64,000 nucleotides of DNA from Streptomyces spororaveus (GTDB lineage Bacteria > Actinomycetota > Actinomycetes > Streptomycetales > Streptomycetaceae). Shown here piece after piece: positions 1-8,285 of the stretch. Below the pieces are notes generated by a model. It was not told where the DNA came from, ran no database searches, and was given only the letters and a program-made list of their open reading frames with translations. The stretch lies in assembly GCF_016755875.1 (NCBI RefSeq), contig NZ_BNED01000002.1, positions 62,001 to 126,000 of the forward strand, in the 5' to 3' direction. The position numbers and the translations under genes were made by a program. Each line of letters opens with the position of its first letter. Positions within the stretch are counted from its first letter, which is position 1.

Positions 1-86
1 TCGTGCTTGATCGACTGGTACGGCTTGCCGTCCGCGCCGGTGGAGTTCACGGTGACCAGGGTCGGCGAGTGGCCGCAGCCGCTCAC
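1..86 (-). CDS. Partial hypothetical protein (5' end only)
   Basis: Reading leftward, a GTG at 86 starts MSGCGHSPTLVTVNSTG and runs open off the left edge, so only 28 residues are visible. The GTG overlaps the TGA of the upstream gene (GTGA at 86-83), the same coupling seen between the next two genes, which is the main reason to believe the start. No domain can be recognised from this fragment. It is the last visible gene of a leftward operon headed by the WhiB-like gene. Confidence 0.55.
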   Translation of the reverse strand, partial: MSGCGHSPTLVTVNSTGADGKPYQSIKH

Positions 87-427
87 CGGACCGTGCCCGC
101 CGTACTCGGCGGCGGGGCCGGGGCGGCGGCGTTCTGGCCGCAGCGGCAGGTCCACCAACCGCACAGGACGCAGGCGTCGTCCGCCGCGCGGAACGGCACG
201 TTGAAGGACAGCAGCGGGGGCCGGACGTAGCCGGGGGCCATCTCCGCGAGGGTCCGCCGGGCACGGCCGCCTTCGGGAATCCGGGCGTCGTCCCGCTCGG
301 CCATCGTGAGCACCAGGGTGCCGAGCTGGTGGAGGGAGTCGGTCTCGTCCCGCTCGTAGCCGCGGGAATCGTCTTCGCGGCGGATGTCGTCGATCTTCCC
401 GGCGCGCGGGGTCAGGGTGGCGGTCAT
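83..427 (-). CDS. Hypothetical protein with C-terminal Cys cluster
   Basis: This 114-residue protein starts at the ATG at 427, which overlaps the stop of the WhiB-like gene as ATGA, and its own stop overlaps the next gene as GTGA. The N-terminal half is charged (repeated Arg/Asp/Glu). Near the C-terminus CVLCGWWTCRC gives a compact Cys cluster that could bind zinc, followed by a Pro/Ala-rich tail. I do not recognise the family. The tight coupling suggests co-translation with the WhiB-like protein. The function is unknown. Confidence 0.7.
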   Translation of the reverse strand: MTATLTPRAGKIDDIRREDDSRGYERDETDSLHQLGTLVLTMAERDDARIPEGGRARRTLAEMAPGYVRPPLLSFNVPFRAADDACVLCGWWTCRCGQNAAAPAPPPSTAGTVR

Positions 428-966
428 GCCGCGACCTCCCAACCGGTACGGGCGCGACGGGCGGTGCGCACCACTGCCAGCTTGGCGGCGAGCTCGGCGA
501 TCCGCTCGTTCTGCTGCCGCAGGAGTGCGGCCTGGTGCGGCATGCCGCCGCTCCTGGTCGGCATCCTGCGGGCCTCGCGGTTCAGCTTCACGGCGAGGTC
601 CCTGAGCTCGTTCCACTCCTGGTCGCTGGCCTCGTCGGCGGTGATCGCGGCGGTCAGGCGCTGGGCCTGAAGCTCGCGGAGGGCGACCAGCTCGTAGCCG
701 GAACGGCCGCCTCGAACCAGGTCGTCGATGCGCGGGTTGCCGTCGCCGTCGCGCAGGGCCAGCTCCTCGCAGGCCGCCCGGACGGGGCAGCCGCGGCAGA
801 AGCCGATCGCCTCGGCGCGCTGCGCCTGCCAGGTGGCCGGCGGCTCGCCGTCGGCCCGGGAGAAGAGGTCGGGGTCTGCCTGAACGCACTTGGCGCCGAC
901 GTCGATCGCGGCCTGGAGTACCGGGCGCCGCATCCGGCGGGCCTGAGTGGATGTCATCCTGTGCAT
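424..966 (-). CDS. WhiB-like (Wbl) iron-sulfur regulator, divergent
   Basis: The 180-residue product has four cysteines at C27, C57, C60 and C66, in the Wbl order C-Xn-C-X2-C-X5-C, with FCRGCPVRAACEELAL matching the typical CxxCPVRxxC block. Wbl proteins hold a [4Fe-4S] cluster and act as transcription factors, often bound to the sigma factor. The usual GVWGG turn is replaced by VRGGRSGYE, and the C-terminal half (about residues 85-180) is an extra basic helical, probably coiled-coil extension not found in short Wbl proteins. The ATG at 966 is preferred because AGGGAAG precedes it; a TTG at 996 or an ATG at 957 are alternatives. It heads a coupled operon of at least three genes. Confidence 0.8.
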   Translation of the reverse strand: MHRMTSTQARRMRRPVLQAAIDVGAKCVQADPDLFSRADGEPPATWQAQRAEAIGFCRGCPVRAACEELALRDGDGNPRIDDLVRGGRSGYELVALRELQAQRLTAAITADEASDQEWNELRDLAVKLNREARRMPTRSGGMPHQAALLRQQNERIAELAAKLAVVRTARRARTGWEVAA

Positions 967-997
967 GCGTCTTCCCTTTCTGGAGGGGGACTGCAAA

Positions 998-1033
998 GAC
1001 GAACCCCCGGGGGCCTAAGCCCGGGGGTTCGTC
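998..1033. terminator. Perfect 14-bp hairpin
   Basis: A 14-bp perfect inverted repeat (998-1011 with 1020-1033) encloses an 8-nt loop just upstream of the WhiB-like gene. It lies between two leftward genes and probably terminates the gene that ends at 1127. Confidence 0.6.
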
Positions 1034-1057
1034 GTGTTCTGACTGCTGTACGAGCAG

Positions 1058-1105
1058 CCACGGCCCCGGCCGCCCTCTCTTGGTGCTGGGCGGCCGGGGC
1101 CGTGG
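1058..1105. terminator. Perfect 18-bp hairpin
   Basis: An 18-bp perfect inverted repeat (1058-1075 with 1088-1105) has a 12-nt loop and sits 22 bases beyond the stop of the leftward gene at 1127. It is a strong intrinsic terminator candidate, in tandem with the hairpin at 998-1033. Confidence 0.7.
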
Positions 1106-1126
1106 TCGATCGTCGCGATGTGCGGG

Positions 1127-1987
1127 TCAGGCCACGAGTGCGCGCCTGTGGCAGCGGGCGGTGTACGCGGCGGCGGTCTCGCCCGGGGCCGGGGCGGGCA
1201 GCGCGGCCCTGACCTCGGCCACCAGATCGGTGTGCGCGGGTTGGTCCGCCGGGGTCAGGGGGCGGCACCAGATCGTGGCCAGGTGCGTGTAGGCGACGCG
1301 GGTGAGGTGCTCCTCGAAGACGTCGCTCGCGGAGCGGTCCTGGTTGGCGTCGGCCAGGGCGCGGAGGGTGCCGGTGGCCAGGGCGCGGACGGAGCGGCGG
1401 TCCCCGGCGTTCTGGGGGGTCATGGCCAGCGGGGCGCTGGCGGGTCCGTCGACAGCCCGACCGCGAGTGGTGGGGATCGCGTCGGCGGGCACCGTACGGG
1501 CGGCGTCGGCCCTGCGGGCGGCGGGCACGGCACGCTCCCACTGGGCTCGCCGGTCGGCGGGACGCTGCTGCGGCCGGGCGACCTTGAGGGTCTGGACGGT
1601 GGCGCGGCGGTGGCGGGTGACGTCGACGGCGAGCCGCTCCTCGCGCGCCCAGTTGCTGTACTGGCGGCGCCAGGCGTAGTCGGTGATGTCCACGTCGACG
1701 AGGCGGTTGCTGGAGCTGCAGCGGATTGCGGCGTCGACGCCGGCCTTGCCGGTGTGGTGCGGGACGAGCTTGAGCAGGTAGGTGCCGCGGTGGGGGGTCA
1801 CGGCTACCCATGTGCCGCAGTCCGGGCACACCAGCGAGATGCGGCGGGTCTGCGTGGTTTCCACGGTCCGCATGTCGATGTGTCCGGGCGACAGGGTGGA
1901 GAGAACGATCGCGTCGAGGGGGCTGACGCGGGAGGTACGGGTGCGGCCCAGGCGCTTAGCGGCCTTGGGCACGGTGAGCTCAGGCAT
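1127..1987 (-). CDS. Hypothetical protein with N-terminal zinc-binding motif
   Basis: The 286-residue protein starts at the ATG at 1987, where GAGGAG lies 5 bases upstream on the minus strand; a longer in-frame extension to 2110 has no ribosome site. The region from about residue 50 contains CPDCGTWVAV and later IRCSSSNRLVD, which look like the two halves of a zinc ribbon. The middle is Arg/Ala-rich and the C-terminal 100 residues are predicted helical. I do not recognise the family, and the combination suggests a nucleic-acid binding plasmid protein. It faces the GntR gene divergently. Confidence 0.7.
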   Translation of the reverse strand: MPELTVPKAAKRLGRTRTSRVSPLDAIVLSTLSPGHIDMRTVETTQTRRISLVCPDCGTWVAVTPHRGTYLLKLVPHHTGKAGVDAAIRCSSSNRLVDVDITDYAWRRQYSNWAREERLAVDVTRHRRATVQTLKVARPQQRPADRRAQWERAVPAARRADAARTVPADAIPTTRGRAVDGPASAPLAMTPQNAGDRRSVRALATGTLRALADANQDRSASDVFEEHLTRVAYTHLATIWCRPLTPADQPAHTDLVAEVRAALPAPAPGETAAAYTARCHRRALVA

Positions 1988-2255
1988 GGCGACTCCTCGG
2001 CAGGAAGAGGGGGTGTTCCCGGGGCGGATGCTCTCTCCACCCACCAGGTCCACGAGCCAACAGCCCGAATCCCGGCGGACAGACAGCGCATCAACGCTGA
2101 GGTCGTACAAGCAGTCCTGCCGGCCGGGGGGTTTGGTTGTAACTACCGCCTCCGACCACCTGCCCGCCTCCGAAGAGACCAGCTGCAGAAACTGCGGTGG
2201 TGCTCGTGCTGTTCAGCGGGAGAGGCGACCACTCTTCGAGCAGACCCCTTTGCTG

Positions 2256-2320
2256 ACATAGCTAACTTAGCTGATAGGGTTGGGGTTGTGTCAAGCAGTT
2301 CGCTAATGAAGCTAGGGAAG
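2256..2320. promoter_or_regulatory. Operator-like repeats upstream of GntR gene
   Basis: An AT-richer stretch holds two direct copies of TAGCT(A/G)A 9 bases apart at 2259-2275, followed by further GCTA motifs near 2303-2317. The position, between the divergent genes at 1987 and 2349, suits an operator for the adjacent GntR-type regulator, but no binding is shown. Confidence 0.4.
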
Positions 2321-2348
2321 CTGCCTAAGTCGAGGGGGTCGTCTTACG

Positions 2349-2690
2349 ATGTCGCTCATGAACAACGAGGCCGTGCAGCCGTACCAACGGATCGCCCAGG
2401 ACTACAGCGAGAAGATCCGCCAGGGACGACTCGCTGCCGGCACGAAGCTGCCCGGCATCCGAGAACTCTCCGAGGAGTACGGCGTCGCGGCAGGCACCGT
2501 CCAGCGAGCTCTCACCGAACTGCGCAACGCGGGGCTGATCTACTCCCATCAGGGACGTGGGTCCTTCGTCAGCGGCGCAACTGGTAAGTCCGCCCAGGAC
2601 CCAACTGCACTCGCCATCGAGGCGCTTCAGTCCCAGGTCGCCGAACTCACTGCCCGCCTGGACAAGCTCGAGAGAAGGCGCGATGGCTGA
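2349..2690 (+). CDS. GntR-family winged-helix regulator (short)
   Basis: The 113-residue protein has a GntR winged helix at about residues 10-78: YQRIAQDYSEKIRQGRL, KLPGIRELSEEYGVA and AGTVQRALTELRNAGLI are the three characteristic segments, and GRGSFV closes the wing. The remaining 35 residues form a short coiled coil (SQVAELTARLDKLERRR), so there is no effector-binding domain. Such short GntR proteins are common on Streptomyces plasmids, where relatives such as KorSA repress transfer genes. It probably controls the divergent leftward gene and itself. The start could be the ATG at 2349 or 2358. Confidence 0.85.
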   Translation: MSLMNNEAVQPYQRIAQDYSEKIRQGRLAAGTKLPGIRELSEEYGVAAGTVQRALTELRNAGLIYSHQGRGSFVSGATGKSAQDPTALAIEALQSQVAELTARLDKLERRRDG

Positions 2691-2795
2691 CGCCGACTCC
2701 CACCTTTCACGCTGCATGTCTTTCGCTCCTTGGTCGCTGTCTGCGTCGCTACCAAAGTTGTAGGACCGAGCGTGGATTGCGTTCTAGGCCTGACA

Positions 2796-2817
2796 TGTGT
2801 CCAGCCGACGGGACACA
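2796..2817. promoter_or_regulatory. Inverted repeat upstream of XRE-TPR gene
   Basis: TGTGTCC (2796-2802) and GGACACA (2811-2817) form a perfect 7-bp inverted repeat 29 bases before the GTG of the XRE-TPR gene. The sequence ATGTGTCC recurs twice inside that gene near 3119 and 3141, so this may be an autoregulatory site. Confidence 0.45.
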
Positions 2818-2845
2818 ACAATCGGAGACATGAAGGGGATTCAGT

Positions 2846-4243
2846 GTGGGGCAGAAGCCGAACGTCTTAACCCCCGAGGCATCGCCCTTGCATCGCTTCG
2901 GCTACCAGATGCGAGACCTGCGAGAACGGCGCAACCACACCCTGCGCAGCCTGGCGGAGGCGACCTTCATCTCCTACTCCAAGCTCTGGAAATGGGAGAA
3001 CGCACAGCGGGCGCCGAAACATCGCTCGGAGGTTGAGCAGCTCGACCGGGTGCTCGTCGGCCAAGGGCTCCTGGTGGAGTTATGGGCTCGTATTGGTGTG
3101 GACGCTTCCCCACCATGCGATGTGTCCGTTCCGGGGGTCCATGTGTCCGAATCATCTCCACACCTGGCCCTACCCGCCTCTGGACAGGCAGGCTCGAACG
3201 ATGACGACACGGACACGGTCGTCGTCCCCTGCCGCGTCCACGGAAGGATCCTCTTCGTGCCCGTGCCCCGCCGCGTTGTCCTCGCGTCTGGCTTCGCCGG
3301 ACTGGCCGCGACAGCGATTCCGGCCCCGACAGCGACCGCCGCCACTACAGCCGCCGACATGGTCTCTCCCATTGAGCACTTCTCGCAGCTCCGCCGCGTG
3401 ATGATCCAGACCGATAACTTGATCGGCCCTCGACACGTCCTGCCCGCGCTCCAGCAGCACCTGGCCCGGCTTACCAGCCGCCGCCGGGCCTCCCGTGGTG
3501 CCGACGCTGCCGAGCTCCTCGCGCTTGAAACCCGATACGAGGAACTCGCTGGCTGGCTGGCGCAAGACATTGGGGACGAGCGAACCGCCCACGGTCACAC
3601 GGCGAAGGCCCTGGATGCGTCCCACATCACCGGCGACACTGATCTCACGGCATACATTCTCGGCCGCAAGGCCCAGCTCGCCGTCGACACCGGCCTTGCT
3701 GCCGACGCACTCGGCCTTGCCGCCGCTGCCCGACGCACTGCCCGCCCCGGCAGCCGCCTCGAAGTCATCGCAGTCATGCACCAAGCACACGCACACGCCG
3801 TTCTAGGCGACGGCACTGAGGCTCTGACCTCGTATGACACTGCCCTTGCTCTCCTCGGGCGCGCGGACACCGACGGGGTATGGGGCTCCTGGCTCGACGA
3901 GGCATACGTGAGCACGGCCCGTGCTCGTTCCCTGGCCGCACTCGGCGAGTACGAGCAGGCAGCAGCAGGTTTCGACACCGCCATCGCTGCACTGCCGGCC
4001 GCCTATCGACGCGACCGCGGCGTTTACCTCGCCCGCGCAGCCCGCGCCCACGCAGGTGCCGGCAACCTCCCCCTCGCTGCTCAGATCGGCCTACAAGCTG
4101 TCGGGATCGCGGCTGAGACCGGCTCGGCGCGCATCGTGAGCCAGCTCGATCGACTCGACCGAGTTCTCGCCGCGGCCGGCGACAAAGAGGGCATCGCCGA
4201 ATTCCGCGCCGCGCTCGATCAGATCGTCCTGCACCCTGCCTAA
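2846..4243 (+). CDS. XRE-family regulator with TPR-like C-terminus
   Basis: The 465-residue protein begins at a GTG at 2846 with AAGGGGA upstream. Residues 15-75 form a Cro/CI-type helix-turn-helix (MRDLRERRNHTLRSLAEAT then SYSKLWKWENAQRAP). A variable linker and a hydrophobic Ala-rich stretch (about 155-175) follow. Residues 185-460 are an all-helical Ala-rich array with TPR-like pairs such as LGEYEQAAAGFDTAIAAL. This architecture is common in Streptomyces regulators. It precedes the reductase and deaminase genes on the same strand by 34 bases, so it probably regulates that cassette and may be co-transcribed with it. Confidence 0.8.
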   Translation: MGQKPNVLTPEASPLHRFGYQMRDLRERRNHTLRSLAEATFISYSKLWKWENAQRAPKHRSEVEQLDRVLVGQGLLVELWARIGVDASPPCDVSVPGVHVSESSPHLALPASGQAGSNDDDTDTVVVPCRVHGRILFVPVPRRVVLASGFAGLAATAIPAPTATAATTAADMVSPIEHFSQLRRVMIQTDNLIGPRHVLPALQQHLARLTSRRRASRGADAAELLALETRYEELAGWLAQDIGDERTAHGHTAKALDASHITGDTDLTAYILGRKAQLAVDTGLAADALGLAAAARRTARPGSRLEVIAVMHQAHAHAVLGDGTEALTSYDTALALLGRADTDGVWGSWLDEAYVSTARARSLAALGEYEQAAAGFDTAIAALPAAYRRDRGVYLARAARAHAGAGNLPLAAQIGLQAVGIAAETGSARIVSQLDRLDRVLAAAGDKEGIAEFRAALDQIVLHPA

Positions 4244-4277
4244 CGCCACCCGGCCCTACTCACTTCTGGAGACTTCC

Positions 4278-4976
4278 GTGCCTCGCCCGTTTGTCCTGCT
4301 GTCCGCCGCCGTCTCCCTCGACGGCTACCTCGACACCCGGCCGGGCGAGGACCGGCTCCTGCTCTCCAACGCCGCCGACTTCGACCGTGTCGACTCAGTA
4401 CGTGCCTCCGTCGACGCCATCCTCGTTGGCGCTGGCACCCTTCGAGCTGACAACCCCCGGCTCCTCGTCAACTCGCCCGAGCGGAGGGCGGCCCGGGTCG
4501 CCTCAGGTCTTCCCGAGTACCCGCTGAAGGTCACCATCACCGGGACGGGCGACCTCGACCCTGCCTGGAAGTTCTGGCACCACGGAGGCAAGAAGCTGGT
4601 TCTCGCCGTTGGAGATGAAGCAATAGGAAAGGCCCGCGCCAATCTCGGCGACCTCGCCACCATCCAGGGCATCCCCACTGAAGCAACATGGCAGACCGCG
4701 CTCGACATCCTCGGTGATGTCTACGGTGTCCAGCGGCTCATGGTCGAAGGTGGCGGCACCATCCACACCCAGCTCCTCGAGGAAGCCCTCGCCGACGAAC
4801 TCCAGCTCGTCATCGCCCCACTTCTCGTCGGCCAGTCTGATGCCGTACGGATGCTCGGGCCCGCCAACTACCTCGGTGGCCCCTCGGCCCGGCTCCGGCT
4901 GTTGGAAACGAAGCCAATCGGCGACGTGGTGCTCCTGCGCTACGCCCCCAAGGACATCTCCATGGAGCCCCGATGA
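4278..4976 (+). CDS. RibD C-terminal-like reductase (DHFR fold)
   Basis: The 232-residue protein matches the RibD C-terminal reductase family, which reduces the ribosyl group of a pyrimidine intermediate with NADPH in riboflavin synthesis. Visible motifs are SLDGYLDTRPGEDRLLLSN near the N-terminus, ILVGAGTLRADNPRLLV (residues about 48-64), and VEGGGTIHTQLLEEALADEL (about 155-174). GTG at 4278 is the start. It overlaps the deaminase gene as ATGA, so the two halves of a usual RibD are encoded by separate coupled genes in reversed order. A role in a secondary pteridine, deazapurine or flavin-like pathway is possible; none of the other rib genes is nearby. Confidence 0.85.
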   Translation: MPRPFVLLSAAVSLDGYLDTRPGEDRLLLSNAADFDRVDSVRASVDAILVGAGTLRADNPRLLVNSPERRAARVASGLPEYPLKVTITGTGDLDPAWKFWHHGGKKLVLAVGDEAIGKARANLGDLATIQGIPTEATWQTALDILGDVYGVQRLMVEGGGTIHTQLLEEALADELQLVIAPLLVGQSDAVRMLGPANYLGGPSARLRLLETKPIGDVVLLRYAPKDISMEPR

Positions 4977-5488
4977 ACACCAGGCATTCCCCATCAAGCT
5001 CGAGTGCTCCGGGCATCGGCAGTTCCCCCAACGCTGCGGACTGCCGCTGGCTCGCCCTTGCGTGCGAACTTGCTGTCCTCTGCCCGCCCTCGACGACCGC
5101 GTTCTCCGTCGGTGCGGTCATCGTCGCGTCCGACGGAACCGAGCTTGCCCGTGGTCACTCCCGAGAGTCCGACCCACATGACCATGCTGAAGAAGCTGCA
5201 CTCGCCAAGCTCCCCACCGAGGATCCGCGGCTTGCCACTGCCACGCTCTACAGCTCGCTAGAACCCTGCGCAAAGCGTGCCTCCCGAGCACGGGCCTGCT
5301 CCCAGCTCATCCACGACGCCCACATCCCTCGCGTCGTCACCGCCTGGCGCGAGCCCGATACCTTCGTCCCGGGCGCCGACGGCACTGAACTCCTTGAGTC
5401 CGCTGGTGTCGCCGTCGTGGAACTTCCTGAGTATGCGGACGCCGCTCAGCGGCCGAACCGCCATCTACTCAGCGGCGGTGACAGGTAA
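4973..5488 (+). CDS. Cytidine/deoxycytidylate deaminase-fold protein (RibD N-terminal-like)
   Basis: The 171-residue product has the zinc site of the CMP/dCMP deaminase fold: HAEEAAL (His ligand plus catalytic Glu, about residue 70) and SLEPCAKRASRARACSQLI, whose two Cys replace the common PCxxC with a longer C-X8-C spacing as in RibD and TadA-like dCMP relatives. The first 25 residues are Ser-rich and probably disordered. It is coupled by ATGA to the reductase gene, which indicates that the two products act together on a pyrimidine or purine-derived substrate. The precise substrate cannot be told from sequence. Confidence 0.8.
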   Translation: MNTRHSPSSSSAPGIGSSPNAADCRWLALACELAVLCPPSTTAFSVGAVIVASDGTELARGHSRESDPHDHAEEAALAKLPTEDPRLATATLYSSLEPCAKRASRARACSQLIHDAHIPRVVTAWREPDTFVPGADGTELLESAGVAVVELPEYADAAQRPNRHLLSGGDR

Positions 5489-5636
5489 AAACGAGTCAGC
5501 GCAGCTCGTACAGCCATGCATCGTCTGTACGGCGCCGAGAGGTCGTCGTAGCCACACCGGGAAAACAGCATCAGCCCCCTTCCAAGGACCGGATGTTGTA
5601 TCTTTCAGAGATCTGTCGATCATGAGAGGTCACGCC

Positions 5637-5942
5637 ATGCCCGACCCGGACCGCCTGAGGCAGGTCGATGCCCTGCTAGACGGCCTGGACGATGTCCTGC
5701 CTCTACCACGGGTGCGCTCACAGCTGCGCCTCGCAGCCGGACTCACACAGAAGGATGTCGCCGACGTCGTGGGCGTGAAGCGTGTGGCAGTGGCGCGTTG
5801 GGAGTTGGGCGAGGCCCACCCCCGGCGCCCGCACCGCGAGGTCTACCTTCACCTACTCAAGGGGTTGGCGGAGCGTTTCCCTGAGGCCGCGAAGGTGGAC
5901 GAGGGCATGCCGACGCCGGCCTCCAAAGGGGGGTCGGGATGA
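5637..5942 (+). CDS. Small XRE-type helix-turn-helix protein
   Basis: The 101-residue protein contains LRLAAGLTQKDVADVVGVKRVAVARWELGE (split as helix 2, turn and recognition helix, residues about 30-60), a textbook XRE DNA-binding domain, with short flanks. ATG 5637 is chosen because GAGAGG lies 7 bases upstream; ATG 5622 is an alternative. A possible -10 (TTGTATCTT) lies near 5596. The gene is followed by a long iteron-containing intergenic region and the candidate replication gene, so it may control copy number or replication gene expression. Confidence 0.8.
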   Translation: MPDPDRLRQVDALLDGLDDVLPLPRVRSQLRLAAGLTQKDVADVVGVKRVAVARWELGEAHPRRPHREVYLHLLKGLAERFPEAAKVDEGMPTPASKGGSG

Positions 5943-6770
5943 CCTAAGGCCATCGGCCGCGCGCGCCAGGCGGATTAACCACCCGCTCCTCGCACGGCCC
6001 GTCTACCGACCGGATTAACCACCCGCGTCGGCCGCTCAGGTCCCAGTTGACGCTGGTCCTGAGCTGCGGCTCACCGAGCCGCTCGTTTTCACCCGGCCCC
6101 TAACCAGGGCCACCACCACCGGCCACTAACCAAGGCCACCACAGCCGTAGCAGTACCGATCCGCCTTACCCGCAGGCCCCCACCACAGGGGCTTCACGGT
6201 TCAGCAGTACCGGGAGGGGAGGAGAAGTCCCCCCCGCCCGATCGGTGTCTGCCCCGCTTCTCACGAAGGGGGGCTCACCCGTCACATCCACACACCCGGT
6301 CGTCCAGCCCGAGGGGCGAGGTCGTCCAGCTATATGGAGAGCAGGTCGTTTCTCATAGTGCACGACGTGGTGTCCCCTTGTCAGCTTGACGTTGCCCGTT
6401 TCAACCCGGTTCGAGCTCGACGAATGTCCCCCGTGTCGGGACCAGCGTCCGGTTCGCTAGTGTTTGCGGCGTTCATACCGGAAATCAGATTTCCGGTCCG
6501 GAGCCACAAGCGCAGCGCTCTCGGGGCGGGCTCGACAAGCGTGGTCACGGCGTCTGCCGCCTCGCTCGTGCACTCGCGCGCAGAGCTCGTCGACAGCTCC
6601 GTCGACCGCGGTGTCCTCGAGGACGTCGCCCCATGGGGCGGGACGGGATCCAAGATTCTTACCCGCCCGGTGGGAGCGATCGGCGTTCCCGCCGCTCCAA
6701 GTCCCTTGTCCGCAGGGGCCGTGCGCAAGTCTGCTGAGATGATCTACATCTCGCACCCTCGGACCGGCCG
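5943..6770. other. 828-bp intergenic region with iteron-like repeats (candidate origin)
   Basis: No convincing gene is present. Two identical 16-nt copies of CGGATTAACCACCCGC occur at 5971-5986 and 6011-6026 (40-nt phase), then two 17-nt copies of CTAACCA(G/A)GGCCACCAC at 6100-6116 and 6126-6142 (26-nt phase). A perfect 9-bp inverted repeat (ACCGGAAAT with ATTTCCGGT) lies at 6477-6497. AT-rich patches follow around 6330-6360. Phased direct repeats directly upstream of a candidate replication gene are characteristic of plasmid origins; function is inferred. Confidence 0.5.
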
Positions 6771-8276
6771 GTGAGCGCCGTAGCTGCGCCAGCCGGCGTG
6801 ATGCTGCCCGCTCCCCACCGTTGCGTCGATGACGCCGACGCGGTCGCCGTGTTACCTGAGCTGTTCGTGGCCGAGGCGTCGCAGTGGCTGTCGACGTCGT
6901 CCGGCCGGATCGCGGGCGAGGGCTACAGCTGGATGCAAGCGGTCCACTGGGTCGCCGGGTCCGGGCTGTACCAGCCGCGGCAGCATCGGTCCCACGGGCC
7001 GCGCTCCTTCGGGCCGACGACCGTGCGAGTCGCCCAGGAGCTCGCGGCGCTGTTTCCGTGCCGTCCGGGCGTCGAGTATCTGGTTCGCCGTACGGGTCTG
7101 TCGGAGCGGTCGGTGGAGTACCACCTGGGGATGCTGCGGGAGACGGGGCTGATCGCGTACATCGTGCGGGGGACCCGGGTGCGCGGTGAGTCGGCGCAGG
7201 CGAGCGAGTTCGCCCGGATGATCCCTCGTGAGTTCGACGTCGCGCTGGGCGTCCGCACGGTGCTGCGGGACGAGACCGCGCCCGCGTACACGCGGGCCAT
7301 GACCGGGATCACTGAGGCGAGCCGGGAGCTAATGGCGAAGCTGGCCAAGAAGGCGTCCCAGAAGGTCCGCCGGCCCCGCTCGAAGACGTCCTCGAAGGCG
7401 CTGAAGGGCGGCCGGAAGGCTGCTGGCGAGGCGTCTGTGGCGGCTGTATCGGATGGGGAGCGTTGCACCCCAATGCAGGTGGGTACCTCAGGTCTTTCCA
7501 CCGCGGGTACTACTTCCCTTCCCCCTGAGAACAGGCTCGCAAGCGGGGAAGGGAAGTCCCCCACCCCGAAGAAATCCAGGGCGAAGGCAGACGGTCACTG
7601 TGTTTTGAACACAGTCGGGCGGCGCTTCCAGCTGGCTCGCGAGCTCACCCAGGAGCTGGGCTGGCTGCGCGGCTGCTCGGTGGACCGGATCGCCTGGGTG
7701 GCCCGGGGCGTGGCCGATGCCGGGTGGACCGTGACCGACGTCCGGGGCTGGCTGCACCTGCGCGGCGAGGCGAAGCGGGTCCACCGCGGCTCCGGCCTGC
7801 TGGCCGTGCTGCTTGCCGGGGCGGAGACGATCCTCGACACCCCCGCCAAGCGGGCCGACGCGATCGAGCAGTGGCGCGGCGCCCAAGAGGCAGCCCGCCG
7901 TCATCGCATCCAGCAGGTCCGCGATTGCACCGAGCGCTACGAGAGCGACTGGAAGGCCCCGACGAGCCACTGCGTCTGGCAGCAGGTCAGCGAGGCGTAC
8001 ACCGCTGCGTTCGGCCCCAAGCCCCAGGCAGCCGCCCCCGAGACGGAGACCCTGCTCGCCGTGGACCTGGACGCCTTGGAAGCCGACGTGGTGGCGCAGG
8101 CCCGTGCGGAGGCGCGGGAACGGCTGATGGTGGGCGACACCTCGCTGATCACCGTGGCTCTCGATGCCATGGGCCGCGAGGACGCGGAGCAGCTGTACGG
8201 CGCCGATCTGGTGCGCCGTGCTCTGCAGCTGGCGAGGGGCGCCCGCAGCTCGCTGATGACGTACGGACGCCGGTAG
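6771..8276 (+). CDS. Winged-helix protein, candidate plasmid replication initiator
   Basis: The 501-residue protein starts at GTG 6771. Residues about 70-135 hold a helix-turn-helix (VRVAQELAALFPCRPGVEYL, then RRTGLSERSVEYHLGMLRETG with a wing), preceded by a short conserved-looking N-terminal block. Residues 175-280 are a low-complexity Lys/Arg/Ser linker, and the C-terminal half (LARELTQELGWLRGCSVDRIAWVAR onward) is helical. It is 9 bases upstream of a DUF721 gene and downstream of phased repeats. By position and architecture it could be a Streptomyces plasmid Rep protein, but I cannot name the family, and a general regulator remains possible. Confidence 0.55.
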   Translation: MSAVAAPAGVMLPAPHRCVDDADAVAVLPELFVAEASQWLSTSSGRIAGEGYSWMQAVHWVAGSGLYQPRQHRSHGPRSFGPTTVRVAQELAALFPCRPGVEYLVRRTGLSERSVEYHLGMLRETGLIAYIVRGTRVRGESAQASEFARMIPREFDVALGVRTVLRDETAPAYTRAMTGITEASRELMAKLAKKASQKVRRPRSKTSSKALKGGRKAAGEASVAAVSDGERCTPMQVGTSGLSTAGTTSLPPENRLASGEGKSPTPKKSRAKADGHCVLNTVGRRFQLARELTQELGWLRGCSVDRIAWVARGVADAGWTVTDVRGWLHLRGEAKRVHRGSGLLAVLLAGAETILDTPAKRADAIEQWRGAQEAARRHRIQQVRDCTERYESDWKAPTSHCVWQQVSEAYTAAFGPKPQAAAPETETLLAVDLDALEADVVAQARAEARERLMVGDTSLITVALDAMGREDAEQLYGADLVRRALQLARGARSSLMTYGRR

Positions 8277-8285
8277 GAGGCCGAG

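Noticed and set aside
1118..2587. A 489-residue plus-strand frame
   Set aside because: It is antisense to the zinc-motif gene at 1127-1987 and overlaps the GntR gene in another frame; Gly/Ala/Val-rich shadow.
6334..6774. A 146-residue plus-strand frame just before the candidate rep gene
   Set aside because: No ribosome site or domain, and it covers the inverted repeat at 6477; treated as non-coding origin-type sequence.
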